From Bacteroidales bacterium (GTDB lineage Bacteria; Bacteroidota; Bacteroidia; Bacteroidales; Bacteroidaceae): DNA of 25,048 bases. Under the pieces are notes generated by a model. It made no database searches and was not told the DNA's origin. It saw nothing but the letters and a program-made list of their open reading frames with translations. Positions 7,232-14,209 of the stretch are shown one piece after another. Both the position numbers and the translations under genes were made by a program. The stretch is from positions 1-25,048 of the forward strand of contig SFKY01000033.1 in the NCBI GenBank assembly GCA_004554665.1. The letters are read 5' to 3'. How positions within the stretch are numbered: position 1 is the stretch's first letter; the number at the start of each line of letters is the position of its first letter.

Positions 7232-7249
7232 CCTGCCCAATTGGGCAGG
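7232..7249. repeat. Perfect 18-bp palindrome
   Basis: CCTGCCCAATTGGGCAGG is its own reverse complement and can fold into a 7-bp GC-rich stem with an AATT loop. It is followed by TTTGGCCTTT, a weak T-rich stretch. It could be a terminator for an unseen transcript or a dimer-binding site. Confidence 0.6.
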
Positions 7250-7538
7250 TTTGGCCTTTCAATGTAACCAATTTATGCACTTTTTGTCAAATAATCTGCC
7301 TGATTACGGTCTCTTTGCCCTGTTTCTTCCTTGTTATGGCTGCTCAAAAAGTGCATAAACAGGCGCTGTTCTCTAATGGCGTTGCATAAATATACACCGA
7401 GAAAATAGAGCCCAAGCAAGCAAAAAAATCATACAACATCACCTTTGCGGATATGTTTTTCAGAGCCGTATGGGGCAACAGCATGCCGTGGCAGCCCCTT
7501 GCCTTCCTTTGTAAGAATCGATAAAAAACAGTCTATAA

Positions 7539-7570
7539 TTTGTTCATATCATCGATTTTGTGTACCTTTG
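7539..7570 (+). promoter_or_regulatory. Promoter of ileS, full Bacteroidetes consensus
   Basis: TTTG (7539-7542), 20 bases, TACCTTTG (7563-7570): an exact match to TTTG-N20-TAnnTTTG. The ileS ATG is 43 bases after the -7 box, so the leader is about 36 bases and AT-rich with no strong Shine-Dalgarno sequence, as is common in Bacteroidetes. Confidence 0.85.
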
Positions 7571-7612
7571 CGCACATTAATAATAAGTATATAGAACAAA
7601 ATATAAGCGTAT

Positions 7613-10600
7613 ATGGCTAAGAAATTTGCCGAACACAACGGGTTAAACCTTGTGGAAACCAACAAGGAAGTATTGGCTGAGTGGGAGCGTAATGACATCT
7701 TCCACAGAAGTATTGACGAGAGAGACGGAGCACCCCAATTCATATTCTTCGAGGGTCCTCCCTCTGCTAATGGCCACCCTGGCATTCACCATGTTTTGGC
7801 TCGTTCCATCAAGGACACCTTTAACCGTTACAAGACCATGCAGGGCTTTCAGGTTCACCGCAAGGCCGGATGGGACACCCACGGACTGCCCGTAGAACTT
7901 GGCGTAGAGAAAGAGCTGGGCATTACCAAGAAGGATATTGACAACAAGGCGTCGAGCAAATATATTTCCACGGAGGACTACAACCGCAAGTGCCGCGAGA
8001 ATGTGATGAAGTTTACACAGGAATGGCGCCAGCTGACCGAGGAAATGGGTTATTTCGTAGACTTGGACCATCCCTATATCACGTACGACAACAAGTTTAT
8101 CGAGACGCTGTGGTGGCTTCTGAAGCAGCTCTACAACAAAGGCCTGCTCTACAAGGGCTACACCATCCAGCCTTACAGTCCTGCGGCCGGTACGGGTCTG
8201 TCGAGCCATGAGCTCAACCAGCCTGGCTGCTACCGCGACGTGAAGGACACCACGGTGACGGCACAGTTTGTTATCACAGACTTCGGCAAGATTGCTGCAG
8301 ATGCCGACAAGCTGACCGCATGGGGCACACCCTACCTGCTGGCATGGACCACCACGCCGTGGACCCTGCCCTCTAACGTGGCACTGTGCGTGGGTCCGAA
8401 GATAGACTATGTGGCCATCCAGACATACAATGCCTACAATGAGCAGCCGATGACCCTTATCATGGCAGAGGCGCTCGTCAACGCCTACCTGGCACCCGAG
8501 GGAAACATCACAGACGGTGGCGAACTGCCTGAGTACAAGCGTGGCGACAAGTATGTGCCCTACAAGGTGATAGCCCACTACAAGGGCACGGATCTGGAGG
8601 GCATACGTTACCGACAGCTGATGCCCTGGGTGAAGCCTGTGGAGAAGATGGGCGACCTGGCCCCGCAGTTTGTCAACGACTATGCCGCCGAGCACCCTGA
8701 TAAGGTCTTCACCACGGAGACAGGGCGCGACCGCTACGTGGAGATGGAAGCTCAGGCGTTCCGCGTCATCCTCGGCGATTATGTGACGACCGAAGACGGT
8801 ACAGGTATCGTACACATTGCACCTACATTCGGTGCCGATGATGCCAAGGTGGCCAAGGATGCCAACGTGCCGGCACTCTATTTGGTGTCGAAGCGGGGAG
8901 AGAGTCGTCCGATGGTAGACTTGCAGGGCAAGTATTACGTCATGGACGAGCTGGATGCCAACTTTGTGAAGGCGTGTGTCGACAAAGAGGCTTATGCACA
9001 CCATGCCGGCGACTATGTGAAAAACGCCTATGATCCCCAATACAACCCCAATGGCGTGTGGGACAAGAAAGCGTCTGAGAAAGCGGAAGACCTGAACATC
9101 GTGCTCTGCATGGAGATGAAGCAGGAGGGTACCGCCTTCAAGATAGAGAAGCATGTGCACAACTATCCGCACTGCTGGCGTACCGACAAACCGGTGCTGT
9201 ACTATCCTCTGGACTCGTGGTTTATCAGAGACACGGCCAAGAAGGAGCGCATGGTGGAACTGAACAAGACCATCAACTGGCAGCCTGAGTCGACAGGCAG
9301 CGGCCGTTTCGGCAACTGGCTGGAGAATCTGAACGACTGGAACCTGTCGCGCTCACGCTTCTGGGGTACCCCGCTGCCCATCTGGCGTGACGACAAGCGC
9401 AACGAGAAGTGCATCGGTAGCGTGGAAGAACTCTACGACGAGATCGAGAAGGCTGTTGCCGCCGGTGTCATGCAGAGTAATCCGCTCAAAGACAGAGGAT
9501 TCGTTCCCGGCGACTATTCACAGGAAAACTATGACAAGATAGACTTGCACCGTCCTTATGTAGACTACATTGTCTTGGTCAACGACGAGGGCCAGCCCAT
9601 GCACCGCGAGAGCGATCTGATCGATGTGTGGTTTGACAGTGGCTCTATGCCTTATGCACAGTTGCACTATCCGTTTGAGGGAGCTATGGCCAGCGGCACC
9701 GAGGCCGACCGTGACGCGATGATCCATTCGCGCTACGAGGGAACGCCCATACCTCCCGCATTCTTTCCGGCCGACTTCATCAACGAGGGTGTCGACCAGA
9801 CCCGCGGATGGTTCTTCACCCTGCATGCCATCGCCACGATGGTGTTTGACAGCGTGGCCTTCAAAAACGTCATCTCGACCGGCCTTGTGCTCGATGCCAA
9901 GGGCAACAAGATGAGCAAGCATGTGGGCAATGTGACAGACCCGTTTGAGATGATGGACAAATATGGTGCTGACCCTGTCCGCTTCTATATGATGACCAAC
10001 AGCGAGCCTTGGGACAACCTGAAGTTTGACCCGGAGGGCGTGGATGAGGTGCGCCGCAAGTTCTTCGGCACCTTATATAATACGTACAGCTTCTTCGCGC
10101 TCTATGCCAATGTCGATGGTTTCGACCCAGACCATGTGGAGGGAGCTGATCCGATCGCTGCGCGTCCTGAAATCGACCGCTGGATCATCTCCAAGGTCAA
10201 CTCGCTGGTATTGGGTGTGCAGAAGCAACTCGACAGCTACGATCCCACGCGGGCAGGACGACTGATCGACGACTTCGTGAATGACGACCTGAGCAACTGG
10301 TTTGTGCGTCTCAACCGTAAACGTTTCTGGGGAAAAGAGATGGACAGCGACAAGCTCAATGCCTACGATACCTTGTACACCTGTCTGATGACGGTGGCCA
10401 AACTGCTGGCTCCTTTCGCCCCCTTCTATGCTGACCGCTTGTACCAGGACTTGGGCGGCAAGTTGGCCAGTGTACACTTGGAGCGCTTCCCCGTAGCCGA
10501 TACCGACTGCATCGACAAGTCGCTTGAAGCCCGGATGGACATTGCCCAGAAGATTACCTCGATGGTGCTCGCCCTGCGCCGCAAAGTGAATATCAAGGTG

Positions 10601-11254
10601 CGCCAGCCGCTGGCCCAGATCATGATTCCGGCGGTGGATGAGGAGCAGAGGGCACACATCGCTGCCGTCAAGGACTTGATACAAAACGAGGTGAATGTCA
10701 AGGCCATCGACTTTGTCGAGGATTCCGGCTTCCTGGTGAAGAAGGTGAAGTGCAATTTCCGCGTGATGGGTAAGAAATACGGCAAGATGATGAAGGGTGT
10801 GGCTGCGAAGATGGCTGCCCTCAGTCAGGAGGAGATTGCCACGTTGGAGACGGCTGGCAGCATCAGTTTCGCCGTAGACGGAGAGCCGGTGACTGTGGAC
10901 AGCGCGGACGTCGAGATCATCAGCGAGGATATCCCGGGATGGCTGGTTTCCAACGAGGGTAACCTCACTGTGGCGCTGGAAGTGGAACTTACCGACGAGC
11001 TGCGCAATGAAGGTATGGCCCGTGAGCTGATCAACCGCATCCAGAACATGCGCAAGGATGCCGGATTGGAAATCGTGGACCGCATCGAGGTGAAGGTGGC
11101 TCCTAACGAACAGACCGATGCCGCCATCTCCGCATTCTGCGACTACATCAAGACCCAGGTTTTGGCCGACAGTATCACTATCGCCCAAAACAATGGTACT
11201 GAGGTGGACTTCGACGACTTCAAACTGAACATACAGATAGTAAGAAACTCATAA
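7613..11254 (+). CDS. ileS: Isoleucyl-tRNA synthetase, long eukaryote-like form
   Basis: A 1213-residue class I aminoacyl-tRNA synthetase that charges tRNA-Ile. The N-terminal signature region reads FFEGPPSANGHPGIHH (45-60), in the place of HIGH. The editing (CP1) domain follows, with LAWTTTPWTLPSN near residue 244. The catalytic core includes FWGTPLPIW near residue 582 and the KMSKS counterpart NKMSKHVGN at 765-773. The anticodon-binding region follows, and the C-terminal extension contains LRNEGMARELINRI. No C-terminal zinc cysteine cluster is visible, unlike the roughly 940-residue E. coli enzyme, so it belongs to the longer clade shared with eukaryotic cytosolic enzymes. It heads the run ileS-dksA-lspA; ileS next to lspA is a common bacterial arrangement. 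Confidence 0.97.
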   Translation: MAKKFAEHNGLNLVETNKEVLAEWERNDIFHRSIDERDGAPQFIFFEGPPSANGHPGIHHVLARSIKDTFNRYKTMQGFQVHRKAGWDTHGLPVELGVEKELGITKKDIDNKASSKYISTEDYNRKCRENVMKFTQEWRQLTEEMGYFVDLDHPYITYDNKFIETLWWLLKQLYNKGLLYKGYTIQPYSPAAGTGLSSHELNQPGCYRDVKDTTVTAQFVITDFGKIAADADKLTAWGTPYLLAWTTTPWTLPSNVALCVGPKIDYVAIQTYNAYNEQPMTLIMAEALVNAYLAPEGNITDGGELPEYKRGDKYVPYKVIAHYKGTDLEGIRYRQLMPWVKPVEKMGDLAPQFVNDYAAEHPDKVFTTETGRDRYVEMEAQAFRVILGDYVTTEDGTGIVHIAPTFGADDAKVAKDANVPALYLVSKRGESRPMVDLQGKYYVMDELDANFVKACVDKEAYAHHAGDYVKNAYDPQYNPNGVWDKKASEKAEDLNIVLCMEMKQEGTAFKIEKHVHNYPHCWRTDKPVLYYPLDSWFIRDTAKKERMVELNKTINWQPESTGSGRFGNWLENLNDWNLSRSRFWGTPLPIWRDDKRNEKCIGSVEELYDEIEKAVAAGVMQSNPLKDRGFVPGDYSQENYDKIDLHRPYVDYIVLVNDEGQPMHRESDLIDVWFDSGSMPYAQLHYPFEGAMASGTEADRDAMIHSRYEGTPIPPAFFPADFINEGVDQTRGWFFTLHAIATMVFDSVAFKNVISTGLVLDAKGNKMSKHVGNVTDPFEMMDKYGADPVRFYMMTNSEPWDNLKFDPEGVDEVRRKFFGTLYNTYSFFALYANVDGFDPDHVEGADPIAARPEIDRWIISKVNSLVLGVQKQLDSYDPTRAGRLIDDFVNDDLSNWFVRLNRKRFWGKEMDSDKLNAYDTLYTCLMTVAKLLAPFAPFYADRLYQDLGGKLASVHLERFPVADTDCIDKSLEARMDIAQKITSMVLALRRKVNIKVRQPLAQIMIPAVDEEQRAHIAAVKDLIQNEVNVKAIDFVEDSGFLVKKVKCNFRVMGKKYGKMMKGVAAKMAALSQEEIATLETAGSISFAVDGEPVTVDSADVEIISEDIPGWLVSNEGNLTVALEVELTDELRNEGMARELINRIQNMRKDAGLEIVDRIEVKVAPNEQTDAAISAFCDYIKTQVLADSITIAQNNGTEVDFDDFKLNIQIVRNS

Positions 11255-11262
11255 CTCAGCAT

Positions 11263-11296
11263 ATTGCCCATCCTTGTCTCTGTAAGGATGGGCAAT
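11263..11296 (+). terminator. 13-bp perfect hairpin between ileS and the DksA-like gene
   Basis: ATTGCCCATCCTT (11263-11275) pairs with AAGGATGGGCAAT (11284-11296) around an 8-base loop, 8 bases after the ileS stop and 17 before the next ATG. No T-run follows and no promoter match is seen for the next gene, so it may be a partial terminator, a processing site or an mRNA stabiliser rather than a full stop. Confidence 0.6.
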
Positions 11297-11313
11297 CTCC
11301 AAACAATAATGAT

Positions 11314-11694
11314 ATGGAAAAGAAGACACGTTACACAGACGAAGAGCTGGAAGAATTTCGCACCATCATCAATGATAAGTTGGCGATTGCCCGAGATAGC
11401 TACAACAAGATGATGAGGCAGCTGATGAACCAAGACACCAATGATGTGGATGACACCTCTCCCACCTACAAGGCACTCGAAGAGGGTAGTCTCACGCAGT
11501 CAAAGGAAGAACTGGTGAACATGGCAGCACGCCAGCAGAAGTTTATCCAAGGATTGGAAGCCGCTTTGGTTCGTATCACCAACAAGACCTATGGTATAGA
11601 CAGGGTGACGGGAGAACTTATCCCCAAAGAGAGATTGCGCGCGGTTCCACATGCCACGCTGAGTGTGGCATCCAAAAACGCACGTAAGCACTAA
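11314..11694 (+). CDS. TraR/DksA-family regulator lacking zinc-finger cysteines
   Basis: A 126-residue protein. A helical, charged N-terminal part (about 1-90, likely coiled coil) leads into YGIDRVTGELIPKERLRAVP, the segment where DksA/TraR proteins carry their zinc finger. DksA-type proteins enter the secondary channel of RNA polymerase and, with ppGpp, tune transcription of stable RNA and amino-acid genes. There is no cysteine anywhere in this protein; the place of the usual first Cys in YGIC holds Asp96. The fold is probably kept without metal. The gene sits between ileS and lspA, with lspA starting 3 bases after its stop, so the two are cotranscribed. The family call is firm; whether it acts like E. 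coli DksA is not shown. Confidence 0.88.
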   Translation: MEKKTRYTDEELEEFRTIINDKLAIARDSYNKMMRQLMNQDTNDVDDTSPTYKALEEGSLTQSKEELVNMAARQQKFIQGLEAALVRITNKTYGIDRVTGELIPKERLRAVPHATLSVASKNARKH

Positions 11695-11697
11695 GAG

Positions 11698-12372
11698 ATG
11701 GGAAAATGGAAATCTTGGCTTACAGACGGCAAGCTGTCTGTGATGCTCATTGTTGTGCTGCTGGTCATCGACCAAATCATTAAGGTTTGGGTCAAGACCA
11801 ATATGTATCTGGGCGAGTCGATTCGTGTGACAGACTGGTTTTTTATCGATTTCATCGAGAATTCCGGAATGGCTTACGGCATGACTTTTATCAACAAGTT
11901 TGTGCTGAGCCTGTTGCGCATCGTGGCTATCAGCGTCATCGGATACTACATCTGGAAGCAGGTAAAGGCACACGCCCGCACTTGCTATATCGTCTTCTTG
12001 TCGATGATACTGGCTGGAGCAGCCGGAAACATCTTCGATTCGATGTTTTATGGGCTGATTTTCAACAGTTCCACTCCGTTTTCTGTTTCCACGGTGGTGC
12101 CTTTCGGGACAGGATATGCCGATTTCCTGATGGGAAAGGTCGTTGACATGTTCTATTTTCCGCTGATTGTCACCACCTGGCCCGATTGGATGCCGTTGGT
12201 GGGTGGAGATGAGTTCATATTCTTCTCGCCTGTGTTCAATTTTGCTGATGCCTGCATCAGCGTAGGGGTGGTATTGGTGCTGTGTTTCTGCCGTCGTGAG
12301 TTGGAAACCATCTCTTTGTCACCAGCCAAGCAGGGCGAAGAACCAGCTAAGGGCGAAAAACAGGAGGAGTAG
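11698..12372 (+). CDS. lspA: Lipoprotein signal peptidase (signal peptidase II)
   Basis: A 224-residue inner-membrane aspartyl protease that removes the signal peptide from prolipoproteins after lipid transfer to Cys. Four membrane spans are evident (about 13-32, 65-85, 95-112, 182-200). Conserved blocks: VIDQIIKVWV (Asp25), ENSGMAYGM (54-62), GAAGNIFD (107-114), GKVVDMFYF with catalytic Asp150, and FNFADACISVG with catalytic Asp184. Compared with the 160-residue enterobacterial enzyme there are two inserts, between GNIFD and GKVVD and between the two catalytic Asp residues, plus a charged C-terminal tail (EEPAKGEKQEE). It is followed 3 bases later by a predicted lipoprotein gene, a likely substrate. 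Confidence 0.96.
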   Translation: MGKWKSWLTDGKLSVMLIVVLLVIDQIIKVWVKTNMYLGESIRVTDWFFIDFIENSGMAYGMTFINKFVLSLLRIVAISVIGYYIWKQVKAHARTCYIVFLSMILAGAAGNIFDSMFYGLIFNSSTPFSVSTVVPFGTGYADFLMGKVVDMFYFPLIVTTWPDWMPLVGGDEFIFFSPVFNFADACISVGVVLVLCFCRRELETISLSPAKQGEEPAKGEKQEE

Positions 12373-12375
12373 AAG

Positions 12376-13326
12376 ATGAGAATGGCGGTTTACTATATGG
12401 TCATGGTGCTCATGGCGCTGACGGTGTGCGTGGGCTGTAAGCCCTCTCTGCCGAAGGGTATCATTTCTCAAGGCAAGATGGAGGATGTACTGTACGACTA
12501 TCATCTCGCACAGAGTATGGCGAGCCGTGAACCCGACCGTGGGGTGTACCAGCGTGTGTACGAAGATGCCGTATTGCGGAAACATCATGTTACCCAAGAG
12601 GAGTTTGATGCCTCGCTGACCTATTACATGCGCCATACTGACGAACTGAAAAAGATCTATAGCCGGTTGGGAGACCGCTTCAAGGACGAGGCTCAGGTGC
12701 TCGGTATTTCTGCGTCAGACCTCAACACCTACGGCACCCTGTCGTCTACGGGCGATACGGCCAATGTATGGAAGGGAGGAAGGTCTATTGTGCTGATGCC
12801 GCAAGTGCCTTTCAACCAGCAGAGCTATCGCATCAAGGCCGATACTGCGTTCCATGCGGGAGACAATATCATCCTCAATTTCGATTGCAATTTCATCTAT
12901 CAAGACGGCATGCGCAACGGCTGTGCTATGCTTGTCGTCAAGTTCAAGAACGACAGCGTTGCCTCCACTTCTTGCCAGATGTCGTCGACCAATCATTATA
13001 GTTTGTCGCTCAAAGACAGGGACAGCTTAGGTATCAAGGAGGTGAAAGGCTACTTCGTCTTGGCCAAGAGCCAGAGCGACATGGAGTCTAAGACCACGCT
13101 CCAGCTCATGTTCATCAATCGGATACAACTGATACGTATGCACACGAGCAAGAAAGAGTCGGTGCCAGCACCTCGCAAAACGGATATGGCACCCGCCCCG
13201 ATACCCCAAGACACGGCACTGAAGCCGATGGAGCCTGATGCCCGTCCGCTTCCGCCTCCCCGTAACGGGGGAATGATGCGTCCTGCACCCAAGGACGCTG
13301 CTGCACCACGAGTTATCAACAAATAA
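12376..13326 (+). CDS. DUF4296-type lipoprotein
   Basis: A 316-residue protein with a short lipoprotein signal peptide; the likely lipidated residue is Cys21 in VCVGC, though the -3 position is Cys rather than Leu. Residues about 29-115 (GKMEDVLYDYHLAQSM, then a second block around VTQEEFDASLTYYMRH) match what I know as DUF4296, a helical domain found in Bacteroidetes lipoproteins. A middle beta-rich region (about 130-250) follows, then a proline-rich tail ending RPAPKDAAAPRVINK. It starts 3 bases after lspA and ends 16 bases before nadC, so it is part of the ileS-to-nadC transcription unit. Its function is unknown; an envelope role is expected from the lipid anchor. Confidence 0.82.
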   Translation: MRMAVYYMVMVLMALTVCVGCKPSLPKGIISQGKMEDVLYDYHLAQSMASREPDRGVYQRVYEDAVLRKHHVTQEEFDASLTYYMRHTDELKKIYSRLGDRFKDEAQVLGISASDLNTYGTLSSTGDTANVWKGGRSIVLMPQVPFNQQSYRIKADTAFHAGDNIILNFDCNFIYQDGMRNGCAMLVVKFKNDSVASTSCQMSSTNHYSLSLKDRDSLGIKEVKGYFVLAKSQSDMESKTTLQLMFINRIQLIRMHTSKKESVPAPRKTDMAPAPIPQDTALKPMEPDARPLPPPRNGGMMRPAPKDAAAPRVINK

Positions 13327-13342
13327 AGAAAGGATATTTATC

Positions 13343-14191
13343 ATGTTAAGTGTAAACGAATTGGAAGACAGACTGATAGACTTGGCTTTTGCCGAGGATA
13401 TCGGTGACGGAGACCATACCACTTTGTGCTGTATACCCGAAGCGGCAATGGGAAAATCGCATCTGTTGATTAAGGAACAGGGCGTGTTGGCCGGCGTGGA
13501 GCTGGCAAAGAAGGTGTTCAACCGCTTTGACCCTACGATGGAGGTCGAGGTGCTCATCAACGACGGTGCTGCCGTAAAACCGGGCGACATCGCGATGGTG
13601 GTGACAGGCAGGATCCAGTCGTTGCTGCAGACAGAGAGGCTCATGCTCAACATCATGCAGCGCATGAGTGGCATTGCGACGATGACCAGCAAGTACGTGG
13701 CACGCATTGCAGGTACAGGAGCCCATGTGCTCGACACCCGAAAGACAACGCCCGGCCTGAGAATGATCGAAAAGCAGGCCGTGAAGATAGGTGGCGGCAT
13801 GAATCACCGCATTGGACTCTTTGACATGATTCTTCTCAAGGACAACCATGTCGATTTCTCCGGTGGTATCGCCAATGCCATCAACCGTTGCCACGAATAC
13901 CTCAAGGCCAAGAACCTTGACCTCAAGATAGAGATAGAGGTACGCAACTTCGATGAACTCCAGCAGGTATTGGATTGTGGCGGCGTGAATCGTATCATGC
14001 TCGACAATTTTACGGTTGCTGATACCAAGAAGGCTGTAGATATCATCAACCACCGCTACGAGGTGGAATCGAGCGGCAATATCACCATCGATACCATTCG
14101 CGATTATGCCGAGCAGGGAGTAGATTTCATCTCTGTGGGTGCTTTGACCCACTCTGTCAAGGGTCTTGACATGAGTTTCAAGGCTTGTTGA
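13343..14191 (+). CDS. nadC: Nicotinate-nucleotide pyrophosphorylase (quinolinate phosphoribosyltransferase)
   Basis: A 282-residue cytoplasmic enzyme that converts quinolinate and PRPP to nicotinate mononucleotide, CO2 and pyrophosphate in de novo NAD synthesis. Readable landmarks: EDIGDGDHTT (18-27), the RxxLNxxQRxSGIAT helix (RLMLNIMQRMSGIAT), DTRKTTPGLR, the substrate-binding HRIGLFDMILLKDNH, the acidic strand IEIEV, the NRIMLDNF strand and ESSGNI. The length is normal for the family. No nadA or nadB is present in the window. It starts 16 bases after the lipoprotein stop, with an AAAGGA-like sequence upstream, and precedes the C69 peptidase by 18 bases. Confidence 0.96.
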   Translation: MLSVNELEDRLIDLAFAEDIGDGDHTTLCCIPEAAMGKSHLLIKEQGVLAGVELAKKVFNRFDPTMEVEVLINDGAAVKPGDIAMVVTGRIQSLLQTERLMLNIMQRMSGIATMTSKYVARIAGTGAHVLDTRKTTPGLRMIEKQAVKIGGGMNHRIGLFDMILLKDNHVDFSGGIANAINRCHEYLKAKNLDLKIEIEVRNFDELQQVLDCGGVNRIMLDNFTVADTKKAVDIINHRYEVESSGNITIDTIRDYAEQGVDFISVGALTHSVKGLDMSFKAC

Positions 14192-14209
14192 TAGTATTCA
14201 CACCTTTAT

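Larger units (their letters stand above)
7005..7397. repeat. Nested inverted repeats sharing the octamer TTTATGCA
   Basis: Outer pair: gtgtatatttatgcaa at 7005-7020 and its exact reverse complement at 7382-7397 (16 bp). Inner pair: tttatgcactttttg at 7272-7286 and its exact reverse complement at 7345-7359 (15 bp). All four carry TTTATGCA, two on each strand, pointing toward each other. The outer copies are also near-palindromes of the form TGyATAwwTATrCA, resembling an arginine-repressor box, but that likeness is only suggestive. Confidence 0.75.
6683..7562. other. Long non-coding region between degP and ileS
   Basis: About 900 bases with no convincing gene; short open frames here have no start context and no protein-like composition. 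It holds hairpins at 6837-6855 and 6883-6944, a run of about six degenerate repeats with a period near 21 bp (7099-7216), an 18-bp perfect palindrome at 7232-7249, and four TTTATGCA boxes arranged head to head between 7005 and 7397. The ileS promoter is at its right end. Two divergent genes do not need this much space, so it may carry an unrecognised RNA or regulatory element. Confidence 0.7.

Noticed and set aside
7005..7397. Calling the inverted-repeat-bounded segment a MITE
   Set aside because: No flanking target-site duplication is seen (TAA or similar does not match on both sides), so it is reported only as inverted repeats.
7437..7448. CACCTTTG as a second promoter upstream of ileS
   Set aside because: One mismatch in TAnnTTTG and no TTTG at the right distance; the promoter at 7539-7570 is a full match.
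7643..9172. 509-codon open frame on the minus strand opposite ileS
   Set aside because: Shadow of ileS: His/Val/Leu-rich composition, no recognisable domain, no promoter.
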